From Bacteroidales bacterium (GTDB lineage Bacteria > Bacteroidota > Bacteroidia > Bacteroidales > FEN-979): a stretch of DNA of 64,000 nucleotides. Made by a program: the position numbers and the translations under genes. The notes under the pieces were generated by a model that worked only from the letters and a program-made list of their open reading frames with translations, did no database searches and was not told the origin of the DNA. Position 1 is the first letter of the stretch. Every line of letters starts with the position of its first letter. The DNA is taken from contig JANXZO010000070.1 of assembly GCA_025355465.1 (NCBI GenBank), positions 67,114 to 131,113 of the forward strand. The letters are read 5' to 3'. Positions 46,783 to 55,361 of this stretch are shown in pieces.

Positions 46783-46823
46783 AAAAAAAAGGCTCCATGG
46801 TTGTCTGACCATCGAGCCTTTCT
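46783..46823 (-). terminator. Intrinsic terminator after the 46843-49200 gene
   Basis: Minus-strand AAAGGCTCGATGGT pairs with AACCATGGAGCCTTT around a short loop, with one mismatch, and is followed by a run of T. It should separate the 785-residue protein gene from the two T9SS genes downstream. Confidence 0.85.
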
Positions 46824-46842
46824 CATAGAACATCAACAAATG

Positions 46843-49200
46843 TTACTGAACGATTAATTTTTCGGTCCTGGTTTCCTTACCGGTATCTATCTTCACGAGA
46901 TAGGTTCCTTTGGATAAGGAGGAGATGTCGATCTTTTTAACCAGTGTTTTCCCGGTGTTCGTAAAATTTGTATGATAGGCTGTACGACCCTGGAAATCGG
47001 TCATGGTAAGTTCAACATTTTCGTTGTTCAGGCCGGTCACTGTGAGTGTAAATGTGCTGCCGGCAGGGTTAGGCTGAAGAACAATTCCAAGGGCATCTTT
47101 GTTAGGCTCTGCAATACCGGTACAGGGGTCGAAGGTAACAACTACCGATTCGGTTGAAGTCTGGGTGCAGGGTGCTACCGCGGTTGCCGTAATGGTAAGT
47201 GCAACTGACCCATTTGCATGGTCGCCGGCACCCGGATAGTAGAGGGAGGCGGCAATGGTATCGATGAGGAAGTGCCCGTCGCCTGCAGTGGTCCAAACAA
47301 CGTGACTTGAACTCTCCACCGTAGCGGTAACAGGAATTGCCGAAACCCACCAGCAGTATGTTGTATCGTTCATGGTCACAATCGAAGGATTCTGTATTAC
47401 CGTAACATCCGTGGTGTCGGTTTTGCTCTGGGCTCCGTCATTGGCCGTGACCACATAGCGCGTATTTACGGTAGGTATTGCCGTCGGGCTTTTGAGGGTG
47501 GAGGTAAAACCAGCAGGGATGGAAGTCCAGGCATAAGTAAAAGTTCCCGATCCACCGGACGCGTTCACGTTAAGAACCGTAGAACCACCGATGCAGATGG
47601 TTGATGGGGCTGCTGTTGCATCCACGTTCATGAGGTTCGCGAAGCTGAATGCGCCAACCCTTGTTTTCCAGCTTGCCTGGGATGTGGTTGAGTAATATTC
47701 CTGCGTGTACCAGAAGGTGGCAGGCGCTGAAGGATCGATGCCCATGGAGCTATAGTCGCCCCAGCGGCTTGGACTTCCGCTCCAGGTGTTGGTTTGCGAA
47801 CCACCACCATTGACAATTCCGCGCTCCGCAATGGTCATCACACCGAGCGGGTCGGAAGATACTCTTCCGGTGTAACGAATGGAGGGATACATTTCGGCAC
47901 TTGAAACCGAATATCCGATGGCGATATTACTGCTTGAATCCATTGCGATACTTCCCATCCAGCGACATTTGCTGTCGGGTGAATAGGTTCCTTCCTGATA
48001 AACGCTCCAGGGGTTGGAGCCTATTTTACGAAGTTCCCACCAGCGGATACCGGCAACACCGGAACCAACGTTTATGGTACCGGCACAGACAATTGACCAA
48101 TGGTCGTTGAATTTGCGGAAAGGCAGACGAAACATAAGGCGACCCGACATGGCATCGAGTTTTACCGAAGTCCCTTTTTGTGGAATTCCGGAGATACTAC
48201 CACTGTAAGAGGTTACAGGGATGTTGCCGACATTGGTGTAGGTTGAATTTGCCGGTGTTGTCCAGTCTGCATGAAACTCATACACTCCGATATGGCCTCC
48301 TTTGAGGTACATGAAATAGGCAGGGGTGCCAAGCGGAGGAAAGGGGCTGTCGCAATCAGATGGAAGAACAGCCCATGCTTCGTTGGATAAAGGCAGTGTA
48401 ATAAAGATCATGGAGGCAGTCGGATCACCGGCCAGCATCTTGGTACGGTCCATAGCGGTAGCGCCGGTCCCGACATAATTTGTTGCACCGCTGCTGAAAC
48501 GGTTGGTCGTCATATAATATCCATCAGGCCACACCGAAATTTTCGGATAGTCGGGCATGTCGGCAAACTGGAACTGATAACGGTACCATGTGCCGGTAGG
48601 ATCGGATGTTTGGGAAATTGCAACATTCTCATAGAAAGGTCCGTTCGGATAATTTGGCAGGGAGAACTGGCTAAATAACCAGCGGTCGGCTGCTTCATCA
48701 TACAAAACAATGGCATCGCCGTCGTTGGAATTATGCGGCAACCCGGTAAATATGGTGCTGTTGTTTGAGGGACCGACAAGTTTTGTCCCTGTCTTGTTAT
48801 AAATTGCATATTGGAGGTTGGTTACCTGGAAATAATGGTTTGGGCCTACGTCGCCATCCGTATCGGGGGGGACAACGCCATTGTTGGCTCCGACCCCGTC
48901 GAAATTCTGCAAGGTTGTATCGGAGACCGTCTTTCCCATCCAGTTCTGCAGGGTAGGATCAACGCCCATATAATCAGCCTGGTCATTATTCATACCAAAA
49001 GGATAATGGTTATTTTTTACGACACCGTCCTTCCATGTCATATCAACCTTTGCGTTCAGGTCTTTTACCATATCACGCAATGGCGGTGAGATATCAAAAT
49101 AGACAGCTTTTCTTACGATCGGCTTGGAGGCATCATTCTGAGAATAAGCTGATGACGCCAAAAAACCCAAAAGAATTAACAACGTAGCAATTTTTTTCAT
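46843..49200 (-). CDS. Large secreted protein with T9SS sorting domain, paralogue of 42970-45579
   Basis: A 785-residue exported protein. Signal peptide 1-20 (ending SSAYS-Q). The N-terminal 510 residues share YFDISPPLRDM, WKDGVVKN, GDVGPNHYFQV, LPNYPNGPFY and RWGDYSSM with the paralogue two genes away. One Ig-like module (about 523-606) carries WTSIPAGFTSTLKSP where the paralogue has two copies. A T9SS type A domain covers about 703-785. The gene has its own TAACTTTG box upstream and a strong terminator downstream. Function unknown; a surface-exposed beta-propeller is likely. Confidence 0.88.
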   Translation of the reverse strand: MKKIATLLILLGFLASSAYSQNDASKPIVRKAVYFDISPPLRDMVKDLNAKVDMTWKDGVVKNNHYPFGMNNDQADYMGVDPTLQNWMGKTVSDTTLQNFDGVGANNGVVPPDTDGDVGPNHYFQVTNLQYAIYNKTGTKLVGPSNNSTIFTGLPHNSNDGDAIVLYDEAADRWLFSQFSLPNYPNGPFYENVAISQTSDPTGTWYRYQFQFADMPDYPKISVWPDGYYMTTNRFSSGATNYVGTGATAMDRTKMLAGDPTASMIFITLPLSNEAWAVLPSDCDSPFPPLGTPAYFMYLKGGHIGVYEFHADWTTPANSTYTNVGNIPVTSYSGSISGIPQKGTSVKLDAMSGRLMFRLPFRKFNDHWSIVCAGTINVGSGVAGIRWWELRKIGSNPWSVYQEGTYSPDSKCRWMGSIAMDSSSNIAIGYSVSSAEMYPSIRYTGRVSSDPLGVMTIAERGIVNGGGSQTNTWSGSPSRWGDYSSMGIDPSAPATFWYTQEYYSTTSQASWKTRVGAFSFANLMNVDATAAPSTICIGGSTVLNVNASGGSGTFTYAWTSIPAGFTSTLKSPTAIPTVNTRYVVTANDGAQSKTDTTDVTVIQNPSIVTMNDTTYCWWVSAIPVTATVESSSHVVWTTAGDGHFLIDTIAASLYYPGAGDHANGSVALTITATAVAPCTQTSTESVVVTFDPCTGIAEPNKDALGIVLQPNPAGSTFTLTVTGLNNENVELTMTDFQGRTAYHTNFTNTGKTLVKKIDISSLSKGTYLVKIDTGKETRTEKLIVQ

Positions 49201-49228
49201 AGGAGGTTTTGGTTTTCACAATTTACTG

Positions 49229-49236
49229 CAAAGTTA
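49229..49236 (-). promoter_or_regulatory. Putative -7 box of the 46843-49200 gene (TAACTTTG)
   Basis: Exact TAnnTTTG match on the minus strand, 28 bp before the ATG at 49200. No -33 TTTG. Confidence 0.5.
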
Positions 49237-49308
49237 GGGAAAGTTTCATTCCCGAAGATGGTTCTTCGTGAAATTTGTCTAATTTTAATCCTCTAAATTG
49301 TAACCACG

Positions 49309-50013
49309 ATGAACATAATAGTCACCGGAGCCGGTAAAGGAATCGGGGCGGAGGTGGTAAAAGTGCTTTCCCGCCATAAAATGAATCATATCGTCGCCAT
49401 TTCCCGTCACGGAAAAGCCCTTCGTGACCTGGCTGCTGAGTGTGTCAGGATTTCGCCCGATGCCAAAGTCATACCCTATGAATTTGACCTCAACCAATTT
49501 GATTTTTACCCGTTTATCGTGCAACGCCTGGAAACGTTCATCAAAAAATGTGATGTACTGATCCACAATGCCGGCAGGATGGTCAATAAACCTTTTGAAA
49601 AAATGGAACCGGCCGATTTCGATGACGTTTTCAACGTTAATGTGAAAAGTCCTTTTCTGCTCACCCAGGCCCTGCTGCCCATGATGAACAAGGGAGGACA
49701 TATTGTCAACATCGGGAGTATTGGTGGTGTGCAGGGAAGCAAAAAATTTCCCGGACTTGCCGCCTACAGTGCGAGTAAGGGAGCACTTGCCATTCTTACG
49801 GAATCATTGGCCGAAGAACTTTTGGAATATGATGTGCGGGTGAACTGCCTGGCGCTTGGCGCTGTTCAGACAGAGATGTTTGAGCGGGCCTTTCCCGGTG
49901 CCAGGGCCATCCAGAAGCCGGAGCAGATTGCTCACTTCATTGCTGATTTTGCCATTACCGGTCACCGGTATTTCAATGGGAAGGTAGTACCAGTTTCACT
50001 TTCCGTGCCTTAA
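49309..50013 (+). CDS. SDR-family oxidoreductase
   Basis: A 234-residue classical short-chain dehydrogenase/reductase. The NAD(P)-binding motif is TGAGKGIG (residues 6-13), NAG follows in LIHNAGRMV, and the catalytic Tyr-Lys pair is Y153 and K157 in YSASKGAL, with the Ser in IGSIGGVQG. It ends soon after the QTEMFERAF segment. The substrate cannot be told. It stands alone and converges on hydF with a 22-bp gap. Confidence 0.9.
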   Translation: MNIIVTGAGKGIGAEVVKVLSRHKMNHIVAISRHGKALRDLAAECVRISPDAKVIPYEFDLNQFDFYPFIVQRLETFIKKCDVLIHNAGRMVNKPFEKMEPADFDDVFNVNVKSPFLLTQALLPMMNKGGHIVNIGSIGGVQGSKKFPGLAAYSASKGALAILTESLAEELLEYDVRVNCLALGAVQTEMFERAFPGARAIQKPEQIAHFIADFAITGHRYFNGKVVPVSLSVP

Positions 50014-50035
50014 GGGTGACGTCAGACAAGATTTA

Positions 50036-51250
50036 TTAAATCTCCGGATTCTTTGCGAAGGGCGCGATTGCCCGGTTGAAGATGCCGTGAATATAGGCGA
50101 TGGCCATGCCGTAGTTGGTTACCGGAACTCCGGCATCGATGGCGGGTTTGAGCCTGTTTACCAGTTGTTTCCGGGTTATCATGCAGCCGCCGCATTGCAC
50201 AACGAGGGCATAGTCTGTAATCGGGCGGGGAATCTTGCTGAGACCTGCAACTGTTTCGAATTCAAGTTTTTTTCCGGTAAAACCAGCCATCCAGCGTGGT
50301 ATTTTAAATCGTCCTATGTCGTCGCAGGAGACCTGGTGGGTACATGATTCGAGGATGAGAATACGGTCATTGTCCTTCAGGTTCGAGATATGGGGCGTGC
50401 CCAGTATGTAATTTTCGAAATCCCCTTTTTGCCGGGCCAGTACAATGGAAAAGCTGGTCAGCATGATATCTTTCGGGATCACCGCATCTGCCCTGGGAAA
50501 TACCTGGCTGTCGGTGATGGCCAACACGGGCCTTGGAGACATTTTCCGGAAATAGTCACCAACCTCCCGTTCCGTGCACAGAACCGCCACCCCTGCATGA
50601 TCGAGCACATCGCGGATCACCTGAACCTGAGGCAGGATCATTCTGCCTTCGGGAGCTTCCGTATCGATGGGCGTGATCAGCAGCACCACATCACCGGGCG
50701 ATATCAGGTCACCTACAAGGGTTTGCTTGCGGTAAACGGTTTCCGGCATCTGCTGATGAATCAGCAGGATAACATCTTCAAGATTTTCGGGCTTCACCGC
50801 ACTGAAGGCAACTACAGGAACCCCGTAACGCTCCTGAAGTACCGTGGCAAGTTCCGCAGTAAGCGGCGCTTCGTCGGATTTGTTGTGAATGATCAGAAAT
50901 GGCAGATCGTGGTTTTTAAAATCTCCGATCAGCTGCTTCTCCGGTTCATCAAAGGAGTTATCGGCGATAAGCAGGATAGCCAGGTCGATGACCTTCAGCA
51001 CCTCCCGTGTTTTCATTACCCTTTTTTGACCCAGGTCGCCGAAATCATCGATGCCTGCCGTATCAATGATTACTGCGGGTCCGATCCCGGTGATCTCAAT
51101 CGATTTTTTCACCGGATCGGTAGTCGTTCCGGCTATTTCCGAAACGATGGCTATGTCCTGACCGGTAATGACATTGATCAGTGAGCTTTTTCCGTTGTTG
51201 CGACGGCCGAAAATGCCGATATGCGGTTTATTGTCTTTTGTTCGGGACAT
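50036..51250 (-). CDS. hydF: [FeFe]-hydrogenase maturation GTPase
   Basis: HydF is the scaffold that assembles and hands over the 2Fe subcluster of [FeFe]-hydrogenase. The N-terminal GTPase domain has the P-loop GRRNNGKS (15-22), GTTTDP and DTAGIDDFG, and the NKSD base motif. The C-terminal cluster-binding site has CTHQVSC (C303, C309) and CGGC (C353, C356); the spacing from C303 to C353/C356 matches the three-Cys iron-sulfur site of HydF. The frame starts with TTG at 51259; the ATG at 51250 (MSRTKDNKPHIGIFG) is chosen, 404 residues. HydE, HydG and the hydrogenase are not in the window, but the gene implies an anaerobic hydrogen metabolism. Confidence 0.95.
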   Translation of the reverse strand: MSRTKDNKPHIGIFGRRNNGKSSLINVITGQDIAIVSEIAGTTTDPVKKSIEITGIGPAVIIDTAGIDDFGDLGQKRVMKTREVLKVIDLAILLIADNSFDEPEKQLIGDFKNHDLPFLIIHNKSDEAPLTAELATVLQERYGVPVVAFSAVKPENLEDVILLIHQQMPETVYRKQTLVGDLISPGDVVLLITPIDTEAPEGRMILPQVQVIRDVLDHAGVAVLCTEREVGDYFRKMSPRPVLAITDSQVFPRADAVIPKDIMLTSFSIVLARQKGDFENYILGTPHISNLKDNDRILILESCTHQVSCDDIGRFKIPRWMAGFTGKKLEFETVAGLSKIPRPITDYALVVQCGGCMITRKQLVNRLKPAIDAGVPVTNYGMAIAYIHGIFNRAIAPFAKNPEI

Positions 51251-51255
51251 AAAGA

Positions 51256-51782
51256 TCAATGGTTTGTGTTGAAGTGAGGAGGCTGGTATCCTTGCGGACG
51301 GTACTTCTCCGGGATTGCAATTGTATTTCCATCGCGGAGGGCGCTAAAATGGGGCGACATGATCTCCACCCCAGCCTCATTGAATTTATCCTGAATATGC
51401 TGGTGCAGTTCTGAATAGATGGATGCCATGATGTTCGGTGAGCGGGTAAAGGCATTCACCTGGTAAGAGACATAAAAATCGTTGAGACTGGTTTGCAGGA
51501 CAAAAAGAGCCTCTCATTGAGGAGGCCTGTGGTCGCCAGGGCGAGCATCTTTCGTTCCATGAAGGTTGCGCGGGCGCGGGCCGAAAGCGGGCCATAGTTG
51601 GTATAAAAATTAAAGATCGTTTTACCGAAAGGTTTCACCGCAGCTCCCTTTTGCAATGGTTTTATTGTTGCCTGCGGAGGAGAAGCTTCCCCGGCAAACA
51701 GCGAAAACCCGAAAGTCGATGAGAGGATTGCAAATAAACCGGCAACCAAATAATACCTTTTAATTCTGGAAGGAAGATCCAT
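51256..51782 (-). pseudogene. Remnant of a mechanosensitive ion channel (MscS family)
   Basis: Two pieces of one gene in different frames. The 5' part (51782 to about 51510) encodes a signal-like membrane segment and FNFYTNYGPLSARARATF, a start seen in large MscS-family channels of Bacteroidota. The 3' part (about 51510 to 51256) encodes ALFVLQTSLNDFYVSYQVNA and LHQHIQDKFNEAGVEIMSPH, the conserved C terminus of these channels. The pore helix, other membrane helices and beta-domain between them, roughly 300-400 residues, are missing and the frame shifts at the join near 51505-51515. It ends 6 bp before hydF. An intact paralogue may exist elsewhere. Confidence 0.75.
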
Positions 51783-51866
51783 AAATCAAATTTTGGGTAA
51801 AAATATTCAGTTCCGGTGTAAAATCCTAAATTATCCGGATCATATAAATTCAACATGGAAAATAGG

Positions 51867-51885
51867 GTTAGGTTTTTCTCCTAAC
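51867..51885. terminator. Possible small terminator hairpin
   Basis: GTTAGG and CCTAAC flank a 7-base T-rich loop, followed on the plus strand by AGATTTTTTG. It lies between the divergent MscS remnant and the large secreted gene at 51927, so its use is unclear; it overlaps the likely promoter area. Confidence 0.3.
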
Positions 51886-51895
51886 AGATTTTTTG

Positions 51896-51903
51896 TACTT
51901 TTA
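51896..51903 (+). promoter_or_regulatory. Possible -7 box of the IgGFc-binding-domain gene (TACTTTTA)
   Basis: Seven of eight bases match TAnnTTTG, with TTTT about 19 bp upstream. It lies 24 bp before the GTG start at 51927. Weaker than the exact boxes elsewhere. Confidence 0.35.
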
Positions 51904-51926
51904 CAAAAAATAAGTGAACCCCCGTT

Positions 51927-54900
51927 GTGGTGAAAAAGCTACTTGTTTTACTTTTACTGCTTTCAGCGACAGGGAAGCTGTTCTCACAAATCGACAGCCA
52001 GTTTTGGTTTGTGGCTCCCGACATTTCAGCGCAACACGGAGATTCTCCGATATACATCCGGCTTTCGAGCATGAATGATCCGGTAAATTTCCAGCTTACA
52101 ATGCCCGCCAACCCCGCATTTGTTCCGATAACCGGTTCAATCGGTCCGAATACAACCTTTTCGATCACTTTAACTGCCTTCAAATCCCAGATCGAAAACA
52201 GCCCTCCCGATCAGGTGCTCAACAAAGGGCTCCTGCTGACTACGGATAAAGTGGTGACAGCCTACTACGAGGAGGCAAGTACGCAAAATCCTGCCATTTT
52301 TTCGTTAAAAGGACAAAATGGCCTGGGCCTCGAATTTTATATTGTTTCCCAGAACACCTATCCAAACCAATCGAACCTGACGGATGCCTATGAATCATTC
52401 GAGATCGTTGCCACTGAGGACAACACCACGGTGACCATCACCCCCACAGACAATATTCAAGTTGGCCGCCTTCCCAATGTGCCCTTCACCATTACGCTGA
52501 ATCGGGGGGAGACATACAGTGCCCGGTCTACCCATCAGGCGACACAATACACACTTTCCGGGTCGCATATTGTGGCGAATAAACCGATTGCCGTGACCTG
52601 GTCTGATGATTCAATTATTACCGGTGGATGGGATGTTGTGGGCGACCAGCTGGTGCCGGTCACGATCATCGGCCTGGAATATATTGCCATCAAGGGGTAT
52701 GCCTCCAATACAACGACGGATAATGACGAACGGGTGTATATTACCGCTACCGCTGATAATACAGCCCTTACCATTGACGGAACGTTCATACAAAATCTGA
52801 TTGCAGGCCAAACTTACAACTACGCGATCCCGCCGGCATCGGCCACGGCTTACATACAAACGTCGGCCCCGGCCTATGTGATGCACCTTTCGGGATTTAC
52901 GGGCGAAGCTGGCTCCTCGCTGCTTCCTCAGATTTTTTGTACCGGATCAAGGCAGATCAGCTTCACCAGAACCTCCGGGAACAATTTCTCCCTGATGATA
53001 CTTACCATGGCCGGGAATGAAGGAGCTTTCCTGATGGATGGACAGCCGAATGTAATCCTGGCAACCGACTTTGCACCAGTTCCCGGGACCGGTGGCAACT
53101 GGGTTTATTGCCGGAAAGCCATGAATACGACATTGCTCCCGGTGTCATCGCATGTACTGACAAACTCACTGGGAAAATTTCATCTCGGCATCATCAACAT
53201 GCTCGGAGGCAGCGCTGAATATGGTTACTTCAGCTATTTTTCCAGCATCAATCTCGGCGTTGACCAAACAGTCTGCCCGGGCACCTCCGTAACGCTCGAC
53301 GGAGGACCTGACTGGACCACCTATCTGTGGGAAATGGAAGTTGCAGGCGTGTGGACTACGGTTGGCGCGCCGGTACAAACGCTGGTTGTGACAACTCCCG
53401 GACATTACCGGTGCAGTGTGACCGGACAGAACTGCGCATTGCAGGACGATATGTACCTGTTTAATTATCCGGTTTCAGAACCGGTGATCACCGGAGCCGC
53501 TTCACTGTGTGAAAATACCCCTGGCGTATCCTACAGCGCCACGGCAAACTTTGCTCCCTACATCTGGAGTGTGACGGGCGGCAACATCACCACCGGACAG
53601 GGAAGCCCTGCCATCACGGTCGACTGGCCCTCCACAGGAAACCATACCGTAACCCTCGATTGCATAAATCAATATGGTTGCCCGGTGCAGAAGACCTACC
53701 CAGTTGTTGTAAATCCGCTTCCCGTAGTAACCTATGCACAGCCCGCAGCAGTATGCGCCGATGCATTACCCTTTTTATTAACCGGTGAGGTACCTGCAGG
53801 CGGAACTTTCACAGGGACCGGTGTAAATTCAGGAACGAGCTTTTTTAACCCGGGCGTTGGTGTGGGATCCTATCTCATTACTTATACCTGTACCGATGCC
53901 TCCGGTTGTATTGGATCAGACGCGAAAAGCATCCAGGTAAACCCACTCCCAACCGTTGTTCTGGCGGCGCTTCCACCTGTTTGTATCTCTTCGCCGCCCA
54001 TCGTGCTCACCGGTGGCACTCCGCTCCCAGGAACCTTTACAGGGATTGGCGTAAACCCCCTGACAGGTACCTTTAATCCTGCGCAGGCTCCGGCTGGCAG
54101 CCTGATCACCTATGCGCATACCAACACGTTTAACTGCGCCTCCTCCGCCCAGCAATTCCAGACAGTTATCCTGCTGCCAACGGCACAGGGAACGGTCTCC
54201 GGCGACAATCCGGTATGCGAGGCCGATCAGGGGAGTTCCTACTCGCTGAACAACGCCGACCCGTTGGCAACCTCTTTCATTTGGAGTCTGGCACCGGTTG
54301 GTTCCGGAACGGTAACAGGTACCGGACCAGCCTGCACAGTGAACTGGAGCAGCGGTTTTTCGGGAAGCGCCCAGCTCATTTTCCAGGCTGTCGGCACCTG
54401 CGGAACGAGCGGGTTATCAACCGGTTATTCAATACTCGTAAAGTCCATCCCCACCGTCACCCTGATGGCCTGCAACGACCTGAAAACCACAAAAAATGGC
54501 AAACCCATCGTGTTAAAAGGTGGTCGTCCGTTAGGCACTGCCGGCATTTATGAGGGAACCGGCGTTTATGAGTCGCCTCCCGGAAGCAAAAATTACCTCT
54601 TCTACCCGTCCGACAACCTTGTAATCCCCGGAGCAGCCGGCGCACCTTACAACATTACCTACCGGTATACAAACGCACTGGGTTGTAATGCAACTGCCAC
54701 TGAAAAGATCCTTGTTTATCCTTCAAACGCCAATCAACCCTGCCAGATAATGGCCATGACTGATGTGCGCGACGGGCAAAGCTATACCACTTTTCTTACA
54801 GGCGCAGGGGCCTCAGCCAGATGCTGGATGGAAAAAAATCTTGACTATGGTACACCCATTTCGGGTGATGTGGTGCAAACGGACAACTGTCTTGTAGAAA

Positions 54901-55325
54901 AATATTGTGCCGGAAATTTGATGAGCCAGTGTGGTTTATCGGGGGGACTTTACCAATGGGATGAACTTATGCGGTATGGCGCTGCGGAAGGCGATCAGGG
55001 GTTGTGTCCGCCGGGATGGCATGTGGCTACAAAAGCTGAATGGGATCTGCTGATCCTCAATAATCAGGACGTTGGTTTAGCCGGAAGTTTTTTGAAGGAT
55101 GTGGCCATCGCCAGCGGGTTCCACGGACTGACAATCGGCATGCTCTATCTTAACAAATCCTGGTCCTTCATCAATGGTCCTGCGCCCGGTTCCTTCTACT
55201 GGACATCCAGAACAGTTACGTCAACTACAGCGCTGGCCAATGGGTTAAACGCAGTAAATCCAAGCATCTCAAGATACAATTCCAGCAAATCAAATGCCTT
55301 CTCGGTGCGTTGTGTGAAGGATTAA
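51927..55325 (+). CDS. Large secreted adhesin-like protein: IgGFc-binding domain, Ig-like repeats, FISUMP domain
   Basis: A 1132-residue exported protein starting with GTG GTG; the signal peptide is about 1-22. Residues about 25-430 match the IgGFc-binding domain type (QFWFVAPDIS, ATEDNTTVTITP, GSHIVANKPIAVTWSDDS). Ig/PKD-like domains follow (about 440-930), including two GGTFTGTGVN-type repeats ending in ITY-T-T-GC. Residues about 938-1132 are a FISUMP (Fibrobacter succinogenes major paralogous) domain with RCWMEKNLDYGT, YQWDELMRYG, CPPGWHVATKAEWD and a terminal RCVKD. No T9SS type A domain is seen. It heads a row of three similar genes. Confidence 0.87.
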   Translation: MVKKLLVLLLLLSATGKLFSQIDSQFWFVAPDISAQHGDSPIYIRLSSMNDPVNFQLTMPANPAFVPITGSIGPNTTFSITLTAFKSQIENSPPDQVLNKGLLLTTDKVVTAYYEEASTQNPAIFSLKGQNGLGLEFYIVSQNTYPNQSNLTDAYESFEIVATEDNTTVTITPTDNIQVGRLPNVPFTITLNRGETYSARSTHQATQYTLSGSHIVANKPIAVTWSDDSIITGGWDVVGDQLVPVTIIGLEYIAIKGYASNTTTDNDERVYITATADNTALTIDGTFIQNLIAGQTYNYAIPPASATAYIQTSAPAYVMHLSGFTGEAGSSLLPQIFCTGSRQISFTRTSGNNFSLMILTMAGNEGAFLMDGQPNVILATDFAPVPGTGGNWVYCRKAMNTTLLPVSSHVLTNSLGKFHLGIINMLGGSAEYGYFSYFSSINLGVDQTVCPGTSVTLDGGPDWTTYLWEMEVAGVWTTVGAPVQTLVVTTPGHYRCSVTGQNCALQDDMYLFNYPVSEPVITGAASLCENTPGVSYSATANFAPYIWSVTGGNITTGQGSPAITVDWPSTGNHTVTLDCINQYGCPVQKTYPVVVNPLPVVTYAQPAAVCADALPFLLTGEVPAGGTFTGTGVNSGTSFFNPGVGVGSYLITYTCTDASGCIGSDAKSIQVNPLPTVVLAALPPVCISSPPIVLTGGTPLPGTFTGIGVNPLTGTFNPAQAPAGSLITYAHTNTFNCASSAQQFQTVILLPTAQGTVSGDNPVCEADQGSSYSLNNADPLATSFIWSLAPVGSGTVTGTGPACTVNWSSGFSGSAQLIFQAVGTCGTSGLSTGYSILVKSIPTVTLMACNDLKTTKNGKPIVLKGGRPLGTAGIYEGTGVYESPPGSKNYLFYPSDNLVIPGAAGAPYNITYRYTNALGCNATATEKILVYPSNANQPCQIMAMTDVRDGQSYTTFLTGAGASARCWMEKNLDYGTPISGDVVQTDNCLVEKYCAGNLMSQCGLSGGLYQWDELMRYGAAEGDQGLCPPGWHVATKAEWDLLILNNQDVGLAGSFLKDVAIASGFHGLTIGMLYLNKSWSFINGPAPGSFYWTSRTVTSTTALANGLNAVNPSISRYNSSKSNAFSVRCVKD

Positions 55326-55361
55326 TATAATTGCTAACTTCGTAATTTGATTGGACTTTTC

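Noticed and set aside
46713-46826. N-terminal extension of the CxxCH protein
   Set aside because: The extension reads through the terminator hairpin of the upstream gene and would bury the signal peptide.
50028-50043. AGATTTATTAAATCT inverted repeat between the SDR gene and hydF as a terminator
   Set aside because: The stem is only six weak base pairs, has no T-run and includes the hydF stop codon.
50390-51184. Plus-strand open frame (264 codons) opposite hydF
   Set aside because: HydF on the minus strand has all its GTPase and Cys motifs; the opposite frame has none.
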